NCBI RefSeq assembly: GCF_905220565.1
Contig: NC_059423.1
Coordinates: 5,142,001-5,206,000 of the forward strand
Length of the DNA stretch: 64,000 nt
Origin: Melitaea cinxia
Lineage: Eukaryota; Arthropoda; Insecta; Lepidoptera; Nymphalidae
Direction of reading: 5' to 3'
The notes below the pieces were generated by a model. It saw only the letters and a program-made list of their open reading frames with translations. It did not search any database and was not told the DNA's origin. The number at the start of each line of letters is the position of its first letter. Position 1 is the first letter of the stretch. The position numbers were made by a program, and so were the translations under genes. Shown here in pieces: positions 20,406 through 30,740 of the stretch.

Positions 20406-20775
20406 TTAATACTAATTTATTTTTCCGCAAACAATGAACTATCAAATTACTTTAGGATTCTTTTACCATTGAAAAGCTGTATTAACCGAAAATTTTATAA
20501 TCTGTAAATATTACGCTACAACTACAGTAAAGCTATAAATGTCAAGGTGAGTGGAACCGGAAGATTCGTAGTCTACTAAATCTGAGATAGGTATGTTTGT
20601 TATCCAAGATTGGAAGTTTGGACCCTCGAGAAATCTATTCGTAGTAGAAAAAGATGAGTTTTATCATTTATTGCGAAATTTGAAACTTTTGTACGATTTA
20701 TTCAATATTATAATAATATAAAGAAAGAAACACTTTATTCGGGACATCACACACTCGCAGACAGTTGTTCGCCCG
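20406..20775. other. no gene seen
   Basis: AT-rich DNA; no repeat landmark recognised apart from the SINE start at its right end. Confidence 0.35.
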
Positions 20776-20990
20776 TAGCCCGTTGGCGCAGTTTGTAGTG
20801 GCCCTGTTTTCTCTTCCGCGGGTTGCGGGTTCGATTCCCGCCTGAGCCTGGGTGTAATATTTGTATTTATTCTATTTATATTAAAAAAAATAGTTATAAA
20901 AGTCGGATGTTGGTTGTAACACAAGCATTCAGTTGCTTATAAGTAAATACACACATATAAACATATTTATAGATATGTATTTTTATATCG
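20776..20990 (+). repeat. SINE-C (tRNA-derived), nearly complete
   Basis: Head TAGCCCGTTGGCGCAGTTTG (A box) through GCGGGTTGCGGGTTCGATTC (B box) to CCCGCCTGAGCCTGGGTG, then an AT-rich body with TATTTGTATTTATT. Other copies lie at 46.2 kb (+) and 36.6, 40.6 and 50.0 kb (-). The B-box region could be transcribed by RNA polymerase III. Confidence 0.8.
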
Positions 20991-21728
20991 ACAAATAACG
21001 CGTTGTTTGTCCGCGATGGACTCCTAAACTACCCCCTCGTCTGTTAAGCGTCCCATTAAAGGACACAGTAATTTTGGCCGTGTCTGTTGAGTGTCCTGTC
21101 ATGGGACTCGAAACAGCTGTGATCTCATTGTTTAGTTTTAAGCATTTTTTGTCGTGTATGTAGTTTTTACTCTATCGCACACAGCAAAGATCGTATTAAT
21201 TAACCGATTTTACTCATATTTGCACACCGTGTGCAGTTTGATTCAACTTGAAAGTTAAATTATTTTATTTTGATATATGTAATTATTTCTCGGAGGGTAG
21301 ATTACAATACCACGGTTGTCATTGTTCTCGTATTTTGATTTGCTTTATTAAATAAATAAACAGTTATAAAGGTATAAAAAGTGCGAAATATATACCATCA
21401 GTGCGAATACAGACTGGACTATATGTAGTACTCGGTGAATAAACTTAATAAACTGTGGAATAGTGGAAGGTGATGTGTCATTGAAAGTGACTTTAAAAAT
21501 AAATTGTAAAGTTATCTCAGTGCAAAATATTACTGTCTTTTATATTAAAATAAAGATATAAATCGAACAAAACATCAAAATAAGTGTCTACAATAACAAC
21601 TATTCGAGTAATTAGACGTTATTATAGCCATAACAGTACTGGCCAAGACATCTATTGCCGTTAGTAGCAATTATAGCTTTGGGTTACATATCGAGGACGC
21701 TAGAGGGTGCTACATATAGCATAAAAAT

Positions 21729-22481
21729 ATGGAAGAAATAAAAATGATGTTAATCAATATGCAGCAAGAAAATAGGCAAACAAAGTCTGAGATGTTGGCA
21801 ATGAAAGAGGATATAACAATAACCATTATAAATAATTTAAATGAAAAATTTACATATTTAGAGACAAAACAGAATCTGTTGGAAACTAAACTTCAACAAC
21901 AAAATACAGTAATAAAGAACTTCGACAGGTATTTGCGACGCAAAAATCTGATTTTGTTTGGTGTAGAGGAACAGGAAAAGTCATACCATGACCTAGAAAA
22001 AACCGTTATAGAATTGATAAATACATACTTTAACTTTCAGTACGATATTTGTAGTATAGAAGATGTCAGAAGGCTGGGAAAAAAGAAAGACTCGATTAGA
22101 CCTATAAAAATTACTTTTACTACTATGGGTTTGAAAATAAATATCTTGAGAAATAAGAAACTCTTAAAAAATACGCCATACTACTTCAAAGAAGACTACC
22201 CATTAGATATCTTGACTAAGCGTAAGGAGTTACAAGTTCAATTAAAAAAAGAACAACAACTTGGCCACAAGGCCTACATCAGATATGATAAACTAATTGT
22301 AGTTAAGAATAAAGATCAACAAACCCTTCATAGGCAATCAAATAAAAGATATCTATCTGAATCACCGGAGTTAATACATATGGAAAATAAATTGCAAAAT
22401 CAAAACAAAAAAGAACCAAATAAAAAGAACAAAGTTTCAAGCATTAAAGATTTTATTATTCGGGAACAGAATCAGGTTTAA
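21729..22481 (+). CDS. RTE LINE ORF1 protein, intact
   Basis: 250 residues, no stop, start at an ATG after a stop-rich leader. Residues 1-68 are heptad-like and rich in E, K, Q, L, M and I, predicted to form a coiled coil that would oligomerise. Residues 69-160, beginning RRKNLILFGVEE and ending YYFKEDYP, match the RRM-plus-C-terminal-domain style of LINE ORF1 proteins; R70, R71 and K72 lie next to a hydrophobic strand. Residues 160-250 are basic and Asn/Gln/Lys rich, likely RNA-binding. In related LINEs this protein coats the element RNA and aids reverse transcription. It is compositionally AT-rich like its surroundings. An open ORF1 beside a ruined ORF2 is unusual. It could be a recent deletion or an element that moves using other RTE enzymes. 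Confidence 0.75.
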   Translation: MEEIKMMLINMQQENRQTKSEMLAMKEDITITIINNLNEKFTYLETKQNLLETKLQQQNTVIKNFDRYLRRKNLILFGVEEQEKSYHDLEKTVIELINTYFNFQYDICSIEDVRRLGKKKDSIRPIKITFTTMGLKINILRNKKLLKNTPYYFKEDYPLDILTKRKELQVQLKKEQQLGHKAYIRYDKLIVVKNKDQQTLHRQSNKRYLSESPELIHMENKLQNQNKKEPNKKNKVSSIKDFIIREQNQV

Positions 22482-22539
22482 AATTGCGTCATTAACTCTC
22501 AAGATCAGCCTGAGAACGACATACAAATCAATAAACAAT

Positions 22540-22808
22540 GAAAATTACAAATGGCCCCTCCACGTCTCCCATTACGGTTGGTCACCGCGGGAGAGTCCGA
22601 CCATAACCCTCCAGACAATCTTACTAGTAACGGACATATAACGTCAGAAGTTTATCAACCAGTTACCGTCTAATAGAGTGGTGAAATTTTTGGAAAATAC
22701 AGAATATGACATAATCGACATTTCGGCATCGGCGGTCCGACGTGTGGGCACATCTATCCATTAATATGACAACTATCAAGTCTGGAGGAGGCCTTCACCC
22801 TCAAATAA
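22540..22808 (+). pseudogene. RTE ORF2 remnant: start and end joined by deletion
   Basis: One frame at about 22631-22672 gives TYNVRSLSTSYRLIEW, the endonuclease N-terminal motif. After a 1-nt shift the text gives KFLENTEYDIIDISAS and AVRRVGTSI up to about 22762. Then 22776-22808 gives SSLEEAFTLK and stop, the RTE ORF2 C-terminus. The intervening 900 or so codons of a typical RTE ORF2 are absent. Confidence 0.7.
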
Positions 22809-23516
22809 GAGGGGTTCTTGCATGAATGCATCATATTAACTAAATGAGTAGATATAATTTGGATACATTTTATTTTCGAGCAATTTTGAATTTGGTTTTT
22901 TAAAGTTTTAAATTTAATTTTTACAATAAATCTTTAAAAACTAATAAATTTTGAAAAAAATAAAATATGAAATTTTATTGTTTAGTTAGTTTTTTGTTTT
23001 TTAGTTTTTATTATAATTTTTCAATGTGAATTTTCAAATTTATGAAATTGTCAATGCAATGTATTAATCATACTTTAGTTATATAATTATATTACAAATG
23101 GAAAATGATTTTGATAAATAATATTTTTTAAATATTATTTGTTAATTACATGCAATTGTTTAAATTCATTTGATTTTATTGATCTTGTTGATTGTTTTTG
23201 TTTTATATTGAAATGCATTGAAATTGAGTAGCTAAGATTTTATTTGATTTAATTGAATAATGTCACTTGATTTAATGAGATTTAATTTTTTTTTTGTTAA
23301 CCGTACTTGTGTATATTACTGTTTGATTTAATTTCAATGAATATTGTGTCATAAGTCTTATTTTTACTTGCATAAAAATAAAGAAAAAAGGTTTCTAGGC
23401 TTTGTGAAATCAAAAAAATATATATATTTAAATGTATTGTATTTGCGTCTAAAATTCGCAAGAAATAAAAGGCTTTTTTATTTTTATTTTATTTTATTTT
23501 ATTTTATTTTATATAA
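22809..23516 (+). repeat. RTE 3' UTR with (ATTTT)n tail
   Basis: Very AT-rich, with an AATAAAAGGCTTTTT-type end near 23465 and about eight ATTTT units. No gene. Confidence 0.6.
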
Positions 23517-23542
23517 TTTTTTTTCTAACCAGTTGTAGTTCA

Positions 23543-23646
23543 CCATTTCAACCTATCACAGTCCACTGCGGGACATAGCCCTCCACAAGTTCGCGCCAAA
23601 AATGGCGTGAACTCATCTGTTTTGCTCGTAGTCCCCACGCTGAGTA
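23543..23646 (-). repeat. SINE-B 3' fragment, antisense
   Basis: CCATTTCAACCTATCACAGT, CACTGCGGGACATAGCCC, and GCGCCAAAAATGGCGTGAAC are the inverted 3' end of SINE-B. Confidence 0.7.
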
Positions 23647-23754
23647 ACTTTTTCAAAGGCACAATTTAGTTTAATTTAATAGTTATTTTTATAAAACCTC
23701 TCTATATACCACATTTTTAGTTTTATTTTCAGGCTTCTTATATATAACTTATAG

Positions 23755-24785
23755 CTGCTGTATATGTTTCATACAAACTATCAACCCCAATTAAACCCCC
23801 TTAGCGGTGGAATATCGCAAAATCCGTTCTTAGCCGACGTATACTAACTACAATTTACCTCCCTGCCAAATTTCACCTTTGTCCATCTTGGGTGGATGGA
23901 CCATCCAGCGGTTTTTGAGTTCTCGTGATGAGTGAGTCAGTGATCTTTCCCTTTTATATATAGATTACGATGTATTATTTGGACTCCTTTTCACCATCTA
24001 TAGAGCATACATTTTAAATTTCGTCTCTTACTTTAAAAACATAGGACTTTCATACAAACTTCCGACCCCCGTTTTATTCTCTTAGGTGTCGAGTTTCGTA
24101 AAATTCGTTCTTAGCGGATGTTTACTTCCTATACAAAACCTACTTGCCAAATTTCAAGTTTGTAACTGTTATAGTTCGGAGATTTAGTGATGAGTGAATC
24201 AACCTACCATCCCCCGTTTTAACCCCAAAAGGGAGTTGGTTTCTAAAGATACATTATTTGGACATCTTCTCACCATCTATAGACCATACATTTAAATTTC
24301 AAGTATCTTACTTCAAAAACATAGGACTTTCATACAAACTTCCAACCCCCGTTTTACTCCCTTAGGGGTAGAGTTTCGTAAAATCCATTGTTAATGGTAG
24401 TTTACGCCCTATAAGGAGTCTACCTGCTAAATTTCAAGTTTGTAGGTGTTATAGTTTCGGAGATTTCGTGATCAGTGAGTCAACCTACGATCCCCCGTTT
24501 TAACCCCAAAAAGGAGTTGATTTCTAAAGATACATTATTTGGACGCCTTTTCACCATCTATAGAGCTTATATTTTCTTACTTCAAAAACATAGGACTTTC
24601 ATACAAACTTTCAACCCCCGTTTTACCCCCTTAGAGGTCGAGTTTCGTAAAATCCGTTCTTAGCGGATGTCTACGTCTTATAAGGAGCTTACCTGCCAAA
24701 TTTCAAGTTTGTAGGTGTTATAGTTTCAGACATTTTGTGGTGAGTGAGTGACCTTTCGCTTTTATATATATAATATAGATAATAT
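23755..24785 (+). repeat. tandem block of about 3.7 units of 270-285 bp
   Basis: Each unit repeats this series: AGGACTTTCATACAAACTT, CCCCCGTTTTA, CGTAAAATCCGTTCTTAGCG, GCCAAATTTCAAGTTTGTA, a TTTCGGAGATTT-like site, and a CACCATCTATAGA(G/C)C site. Starts lie near 23780, 24059, 24340 and 24610. The outer ends (first 'cttttatatatagatt' and last 'cttttatatataatatagat') suggest a dispersed element whose core was tandemly amplified. No protein seen. Confidence 0.75.
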
Positions 24786-25194
24786 AGATTATGCGCAGTA
24801 AATCCGTCCTTATAATCTAATTCCCTTTCTTCAGATAACAACGAATCAGTCAATTTCTTGTTATTGTATATAAAGATTACGTTTCCAATAATCCCACACG
24901 TGTATCTTTATTGAACTATTATATTATTAATTGGTTTCGGTTCATATTTCATTACTATAATTGCTTTTGTATTTGATCACGACTTTGGCGAAGGTCATAT
25001 TAGTATTCAAGGTCGATCCATATTTCAAGAGTCCATAATTTGAAGACTATTTAAAAATTAAAATGGTAAAAATTAGGTTAGAGCTTATAATCGTTCTGGT
25101 TTATTTTATAATTAATTAACACTAAATTCTTACACAAAATACTAGAATTGTTATCTTTATAATTCCCTAATGTGTGGGTAAAACTAAAATAAAT
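24786..25194. other. AT-rich DNA; weak remnant of palindromic element
   Basis: No gene. TTCCCTAATGTGTGGGTAAA at about 25163 resembles the right flank of the palindromic tRNA-bearing family. Confidence 0.3.
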
Positions 25195-25445
25195 AATACG
25201 ATGTTATTTTTATCTGTGTTACCTCATAACTTTTCTCGGGGGATACCGATTTGATATACATTTTTAATCAAAACCTGATGCTTATAACGTAGTCCAATTT
25301 AAATTTAATCAAGACCTAACGGTTACTTTTTTAACTATCTCTAATAATGTATATTTACTTGACTATTTTTCATCTACATACGTTGTATTACTGGACGATG
25401 TAATTGAAGTTTCTTTTTTCGTTTGCAAGTAACCACAATTATTAT
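25195..25445 (-). repeat. R7 fragment, antisense
   Basis: The reverse complement contains ATACAACGTATGTAGATG, AGATAGTTAAAAAAGTAACC and GCATCAGGTTTTGATTA; right end TTTTTTCGTTTGCAAGTAACC. Confidence 0.6.
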
Positions 25446-26425
25446 AAAATTGTATTTTATATAGTACAATAACATATAGGTAAGTATTTTAAACTAGATG
25501 CATAAAAATTACAAATATTCTTCTCCAAATTATGAATTAAATTATTCAGTAATTTTTCTCACTATAGTCTACAAGCTATTAAGGTTTTATTTGACTGAAC
25601 ATTGATGGCTACTGTCCCACAAATACTAGCTGTAACGTGATGTCTCATATACTTGAATAATAATTTTATAAATGAAATCGTGCTCTTCCGAACAGATAAA
25701 TGATTTAATGAAGTCGAATCAACGCTTTTCGTCTATCTTCCGAGAGATCTTATGGGAGAGGTGCCACTAGAATTCGTAGTATAAACTGGAATTTGGATAT
25801 GAAAAGTACAAACTATAATCTAGGAACATAGCGTAACTACAAACTTAATATTTATTTATTTAAACTTTCGCACACCATTCCAAAGTTTTAACAGTTATTA
25901 CAAATGATATATAAAAATAGAATTGGCGTCAGTTGCAACAGGCAGCCTTATCGCCAATACAGCGATCTCTTCCAGGCAACCTTTGGGCAGAGGACTAAAT
26001 AAGGAGTGTGGGATGGGGCGCAAACTTAATAATACTTTCTTTAAAGGCTTCAAAAGCGATAGCGGGCTAGCGGCAGAGAAAATTTGATAAGTACATTTTT
26101 GATATAGGTACAGATAGTTATACCCAATGGTCCAAATTTTTTTTTTAAATATCTTTAACGTCACAGAAATAGACCTGTTACAGTTTAACACAGTTTAATT
26201 GTATTGATATACATAAACTCTTCTTTAATAATCATAGGAAATACATTCAAGAAGTGTTTATCGAAATTAAAGGTCGTAAACGGCGATATTTACAGAGTGT
26301 TACATATGCTTGTTTAACAAGAAAATTTCGCGAGGGCGTTTAACGAAGTGTAAAACACGTAAGACGCTTCTGTACTTACGATTTGCATAGTGTGGGAAAA
26401 TTTATTTCAGCTAAAGTTATGCTTC
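25446..26425. other. no gene; one LINE-tail module
   Basis: AT-rich. At about 25935-26000 (minus strand) the module GGAAGAGATCGCTGTATTGG and GCGATAAGGC recurs. Otherwise nothing recognised. Confidence 0.4.
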
Positions 26426-26426
26426 T

Positions 26427-26470
26427 GTAGGTTTATAATAATAATAATTATTATTATTATTATTATTATA
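26427..26470. repeat. (AAT)n/(ATT)n microsatellite
   Basis: Inverted tri-nucleotide runs: ATAATAATAATAATT followed by ATTATTATT; can fold on itself. Confidence 0.8.
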
Positions 26471-26735
26471 TATGTAAGTATAAGTAAATTTACTATATTA
26501 TCTATATAAGTATTTATTATAATTTATTTATCTTTTATATATTAAGCGGGTGGAGTGACATCCAGTCACGTAATAATAATAATATAATTGTACACAACAG
26601 CAATCAACACAATAACATATCACAAATACAAAACAGTGTACAAAAGCGGTCTTATCGCTAGAGGAGCGATCTCGAGGGGTTTATTTATATTTATATTATA
26701 AATGATTACGATGAAAACCGCAAAAAATTGAACAA

Positions 26736-27053
26736 CCGCTCTGGTGTAGTGGTGTGAGTACTCGTCTAAAACTCCGACGGTTTACAGGTTCGATTCCCGC
26801 TCGGGATGGATATTTGTATTTGCACAAATATTTCTTCCCGGTTCGGATGTCTGCCCTTGTGGTTCTCCCTACCGTGCCTCGGAGATCTCGTTAAGCCGTC
26901 GGACCCGGTTTTTATCACAAATACCTGATTGTGATCGTTACTCATAGTAGGGAACATATCCACCAACCCGCAGTGGAGCAGCGTGGTGGATTAAGCTCCA
27001 ATCCTTCTACGTGGAGAAAGAGGCCTATGCGCAACAGTGGAATGTTACAGGCC
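26736..27053 (+). repeat. SINE-A, full length, type-1 tRNA head
   Basis: Head CCGCTCTGGTGTAGTGGTG (A box TGGTGTAGTGG) to ACAGGTTCGATTCCCGCTCG (B box), then TATTTGTATTTGCAC, CCTACCGTGCCTCGGAG, GATCGTTACTCATAGTAGGG, TGGAGCAGCGTGGTGG and GTGGAATGTTACAGGCC. The body equals that of the copy at 32347-32653, but the head differs. Confidence 0.85.
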
Positions 27054-27084
27054 AAATGCGAATGCATGGTTACTATGAACACTG

Positions 27085-27180
27085 TTCGAACGGAACTTAC
27101 CGCGATATTGTTTTGAAACTTCTGATATTTCGTCGACGTAGCGGATGCCATGATCGTGGGTGACTGATGGGAGATCTCAG
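27085..27180 (+). repeat. segment repeated on the far side of the satellite
   Basis: ACTTACCGCGATATTGTTTTGAAAC... and a TTTCGTCGACGTAGCGGATGCC stretch (split here: TTTCGTCGACGTAG / CGGATGCC) match 30421-30475 in order (ACTTACCGTGATTTTTGTTC, AAATTTCGACAACG, TACAGACGCCAG). Unclassified dispersed repeat. Confidence 0.45.
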
Positions 27181-27307
27181 AGTAAGACTTCTTTTTCAGC
27201 ATTCTTCGCGTAATTTATAAATTATTATAATTGTGTAAATAATTATATATCCTGCTTATAAATGGAAAACAAACACCTTACTAATAATTTCATATTTAAA
27301 AAAAATA

Positions 27308-27620
27308 CCATGTGGTGTCGTGGGACAATAGATAGGAACGAAGTTCTTTACTATAAAATATTAATTTCAAGTTATATTCGAGGTATAAGAAAAATAACTA
27401 CTTTACAATATTATCTTAATACCTTTATTTTATTTACAATGACTTATAAAAATACATAGTGACAATAATAACAGTCATCACGAAGACTATACATTAGACA
27501 CTGTATAGCCATCATAGATAGAATATAGATAAAAATCTTATGCTTTTTTTAACGTTACTAACGTTTTTTACCGGCTAGGGTACCCCTCCGCAACGCCCCA
27601 TGAGAAACTTCGTTCCAAAA
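27308..27620. mobile_element. MITE-like element with GGAACGAAG ends
   Basis: Left TGTGGTGTCGTGGGACAATA, TAGGAACGAAGTTCTTTAC; right GAGAAACTTCGTTCCAAAA, so the ends carry an inverted GGAACGAAGTT motif. A second member is at 59071-59545. No coding content. Confidence 0.45.
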
Positions 27621-28012
27621 TTAATATTTCCCATAGATAGTAGAATATACATGACTTTTGAACGAATTGCATCGTAAAATTTTTAATTGCTGGCTTGGCT
27701 TGCTCTCTAATATCATTAGTCCACACGCTTGGCATGCACAATTGTGTTTCCGGAAATGGACACAAATTTTTCATTCTACTGGAAGGCGTTACAAATAAAA
27801 CGTTTGTTCCTTTAATAAATATGCGTATGAAACAACGAAATTTGGAAATCGATCAACATAGCAAAATACACATTAGTCTACATAACCCTATCATACAAAT
27901 AATATTAACCGAAGGCATTAGATGATTCAGTGCAACTGAGCAAACCAGATATATTGGAAAGCTGTTGACGTCAAAGCTTCGAATAGTGACACCGCAATAC
28001 AGTGTCATATAA
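27621..28012. other. no gene seen
   Basis: AT-rich DNA with short open stretches but no domain that I recognise. Confidence 0.35.
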
Positions 28013-28267
28013 TCATGTCATATGATGATGATAACTAGCCCACTGCCACTTCAACTTGCTAATTCTGTGGGCTATGTCGGTTACTTTCGTTCTCTCACGG
28101 ATAGTCTCATTTCTAATTCTATCTTTGAGAGAAACCCTAAGCATAGCCCGTTCCATTGCACGTTGAGCTATTTTAAATTTGTGGACCAGTCCCTTCGTCA
28201 GTGTCCACGTCTCGGCTCCGTATGTTAACACAGGCAGGACGCATTGCTTGAAGACTTTTGTCTTCAA
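28013..28267 (-). pseudogene. RTE LINE ORF2 fragment, antisense
   Basis: The minus strand translates as KTKVFKQCVLPVLTYGAETW, then TLTKGLVHKFKIAQRAMERA and MLRVSLKDRIRNETIRERTK. This is the post-RT region of RTE ORF2, including the LTYGAETWT motif. It lacks everything N-terminal; the reading breaks exactly where the 9-bp satellite begins (about 28270). Confidence 0.88.
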
Positions 28268-28275
28268 GCGGGCGT

Positions 28276-29124
28276 CGGGCTAGACGGCTAGACGGGCTAG
28301 ACGGGCTAGACGGGCTAGAAGGGCTAGACGGGCTAGAAGGGCTAGAAGGGCTAGACGGGCTAGACGGGCTAGACGGGCTAGACGGGCTAGACGGGCTAGA
28401 CGGGCTAGACGGGCTAGACGGGCTAGACGGGCTAGACGGGCTAGACGGGCTAGACGGGCTAGACGGGCTAGACGGGCTAGACGGGCTAGACGGGCTAGAC
28501 GGGCTAGACGGGCTAGACGGGCTAGACGGGCTAGACGGGCTAGACGGGCTAGACGGGCTAGACGGGCTAGACGGGCTAGACGGGCTAGACGGGCTAGACG
28601 GGCTAGACGGGCTAGACGGGCTAGACGGGCTAGACGGGCTAGACGGGCTAGACGGGCTAGACGGGCTAGACGGGCTAGACGGGCTAGACGGGCTAGACGG
28701 GCTAGACGGGCTAGACGGGCTAGACGGGCTAGACGGGCTAGACGGGCTAGACGGGCTAGACGGGCTAGACGGGCTAGACGGGCTAGACGGGCTAGACGGG
28801 CTAGACGGGCTAGACGGGCTAGACGGGCTAGACGGGCTAGACGGGCTAGACGGGCTAGACGGGCTAGACGGGCTAGACGGGCTAGACGGGCTAGACGGGC
28901 TAGACGGGCTAGACGGGCTAGACGGGCTAGACGGGCTAGACGGGCTAGACGGGCTAGACGGGCTAGACGGGCTAGACGGGCTAGACGGGCTAGACGGGCT
29001 AGACGGGCTAGACGGGCTAGACGGGCTAGACGGGCTAGACGGGCTAGACGGGCTAGACGGGCTAGACGGGCTAGACGGGCTAGACGGGCTAGACGGGCTA
29101 GACGGGCTAGACGGGCTAGACGGG
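28276..29124 (+). repeat. 9-bp satellite (GGGCTAGAC)n, about 94 units
   Basis: Unit GGGCTAGAC. The first 85 bp are imperfect (one 8-bp GACGGCTA unit and three GGGCTAGAA variants between about 28284 and 28351); after that I see no variant up to the junction. Period 9 leaves two frames open as simple tripeptide repeats; this is not a protein gene. Confidence 0.97.
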
Positions 29125-30028
29125 CAGGCGGGCAGGCGGGCAGGCGGGCAGGCGGGCAGGCGGGCAGGCGGGCAGGCGGGCAGGCGGGCAGGCGGGCAGG
29201 CGGGCAGGCGGGCAGGCGGGCAGGCGGGCAGGCGGGCAGGCGGGCAGGCGGGCAGGCGGGCAGGCGGGCAGGCGGGCAGGCGGGCAGGCGGGCAGGCGGG
29301 CAGGCGGGCAGGCGGGCAGGCGGGCAGGCGGGCAGGCGGGCAGGCGGGCAGGCGGGCAGGCGGGCAGGCGGGCAGGCGGGCAGGCGGGCAGGCGGGCAGG
29401 CGGGCAGGCGGGCAGGCGGGCAGGCGGGCAGGCGGGCAGGCGGGCAGGCGGGCAGGCGGGCAGGCGGGCAGGCGGGCAGGCGGGCAGGCGGGCAGGCGGG
29501 CAGGCGGGCAGGCGGGCAGGCGGGCAGGCGGGCAGGCGGGCAGGCGGGCAGGCGGGCAGGCGGGCAGGCGGGCAGGCGGGCAGGCGGGCAGGCGGGCAGG
29601 CGGGCAGGCGGGCAGGCGGGCAGGCGGGCAGGCGGGCAGGCGGGCAGGCGGGCAGGCGGGCAGGCGGGCAGGCGGGCAGGCGGGCAGGCGGGCAGGCGGG
29701 CAGGCGGGCAGGCGGGCAGGCGGGCAGGCGGGCAGGCGGGCAGGCGGGCAGGCGGGCAGGCGGGCAGGCGGGCAGGCGGGCAGGCGGGCAGGCGGGCAGG
29801 CGGGCAGGCGGGCAGGCGGGCAGGCGGGCAGGCGGGCAGGCGGGCAGGCGGGCAGGCGGGCAGGCGGGCAGGCGGGCAGGCGGGCAGGCGGGCAGGCGGG
29901 CAGGCGGGCAGGCGGGCAGGCGGGCAGGCGGGCAGGCGGGCAGGCGGGCAGGCGGGCAGGCGGGCAGGCGGGCAGGCGGGCAGGCGGGCAGGCGGGCAGG
30001 CGGGCAGGCGGGCAGGCGGGCAGGCGGG
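29125..30028 (+). repeat. 8-bp satellite (CAGGCGGG)n, 113 units
   Basis: Unit CAGGCGGG (phase GGGCAGGC), 904 bp, with no interruption or variant that I see. It follows the 9-bp array without spacer, sharing the GGGC core. GGG occurs every 8 bp on the plus strand. The unit lacks stops in all six frames, so very long open frames arise by composition alone. Confidence 0.97.
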
Positions 30029-30740
30029 CTGTCTCCCTCAATATACCCTCAATACTAAGCAAAGACAAAATATAGAACACCTCCAAAAAATGGTAGCACC
30101 GTAGCTCATCTCTGTCAAGGCACGTCAGACAAACAGAAGAGAAATTTCATTGCTCACATGTTAACGTAAATTAGTTCCAACCTAAATCTTTGGAATCAAA
30201 AAATCAACTAAACATACGTCTTGATCAATTTTACAAACGTCTAAAGACATCTAAAACCACATTGCGACTAGACAGAGCGGAATTAATACCCAAATCTCAT
30301 CCAACGCACCACCGATTTGTGCGACAAAGTGAAATGACTGGCATAAATACATTGGAGATGAAATCACGATTCAAATGATAAAACAACATTCAACTGAAAA
30401 AATATCAGTTTTACTTAAGGGACTTACCGTGATTTTTGTTCTGAAACTCGAAATTTCGACAACGTTACAGACGCCAGACAAATGGTCTCGGGTAAGATTG
30501 TTTCAAAATGGCAATAGCAGTAAATCTCGCACAAGCAAAAGTGTTGACAGAGGCCGTGAAAGCTTAAAAATGTATTGTGATATAAGTATAGTCTTTGACA
30601 ACAGAACCTTAATATGTTCAAACTTGTAATTAAAATTAATTATGGTCGAATTTTCGACCTCTAGTTGGATTTGATACAATACTCCTTAGTTCCAATATAA
30701 AAATAATAAATGAACAACACGGTTCGCTTAAACCGAAAGT
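30029..30740. other. no gene; contains copy of 27.1-kb segment
   Basis: 30421-30475 matches 27085-27180 in order. The rest shows no recognised feature. Confidence 0.4.

Larger units (their letters stand above)
21000..23516 (+). mobile_element. RTE LINE with ORF2 deleted, ORF1 kept (half-LINE)
   Basis: About 730 bp of leader, ORF1 (21729-22481), then a frame-broken N-terminal ORF2 piece (about 22620-22765), immediately followed by the last ten or so codons of ORF2 ending SSLEEAFTLK-stop (22776-22808), then a 3' UTR ending AAAAGGCTTTTTATTTT with (ATTTT)n to about 23516. Nearly all of the endonuclease and all RT is gone. The left end is not precisely known. Confidence 0.7.

Noticed and set aside
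20776..20850. Genuine tRNA gene in the SINE-C head
   Set aside because: A and B boxes are present but acceptor ends do not pair cleanly, and the sequence continues into a SINE body found in other copies.
28276..30028. CRISPR array
   Set aside because: Units are contiguous with no spacers, and the genome is an animal's.
28173..30086. Frames of over 600 codons on both strands across the satellites
   Set aside because: They arise because the 8-bp unit has no stop in any frame and the 9-bp unit keeps two frames open per strand set. The peptides are pure tri- or octapeptide repeats with no domain.
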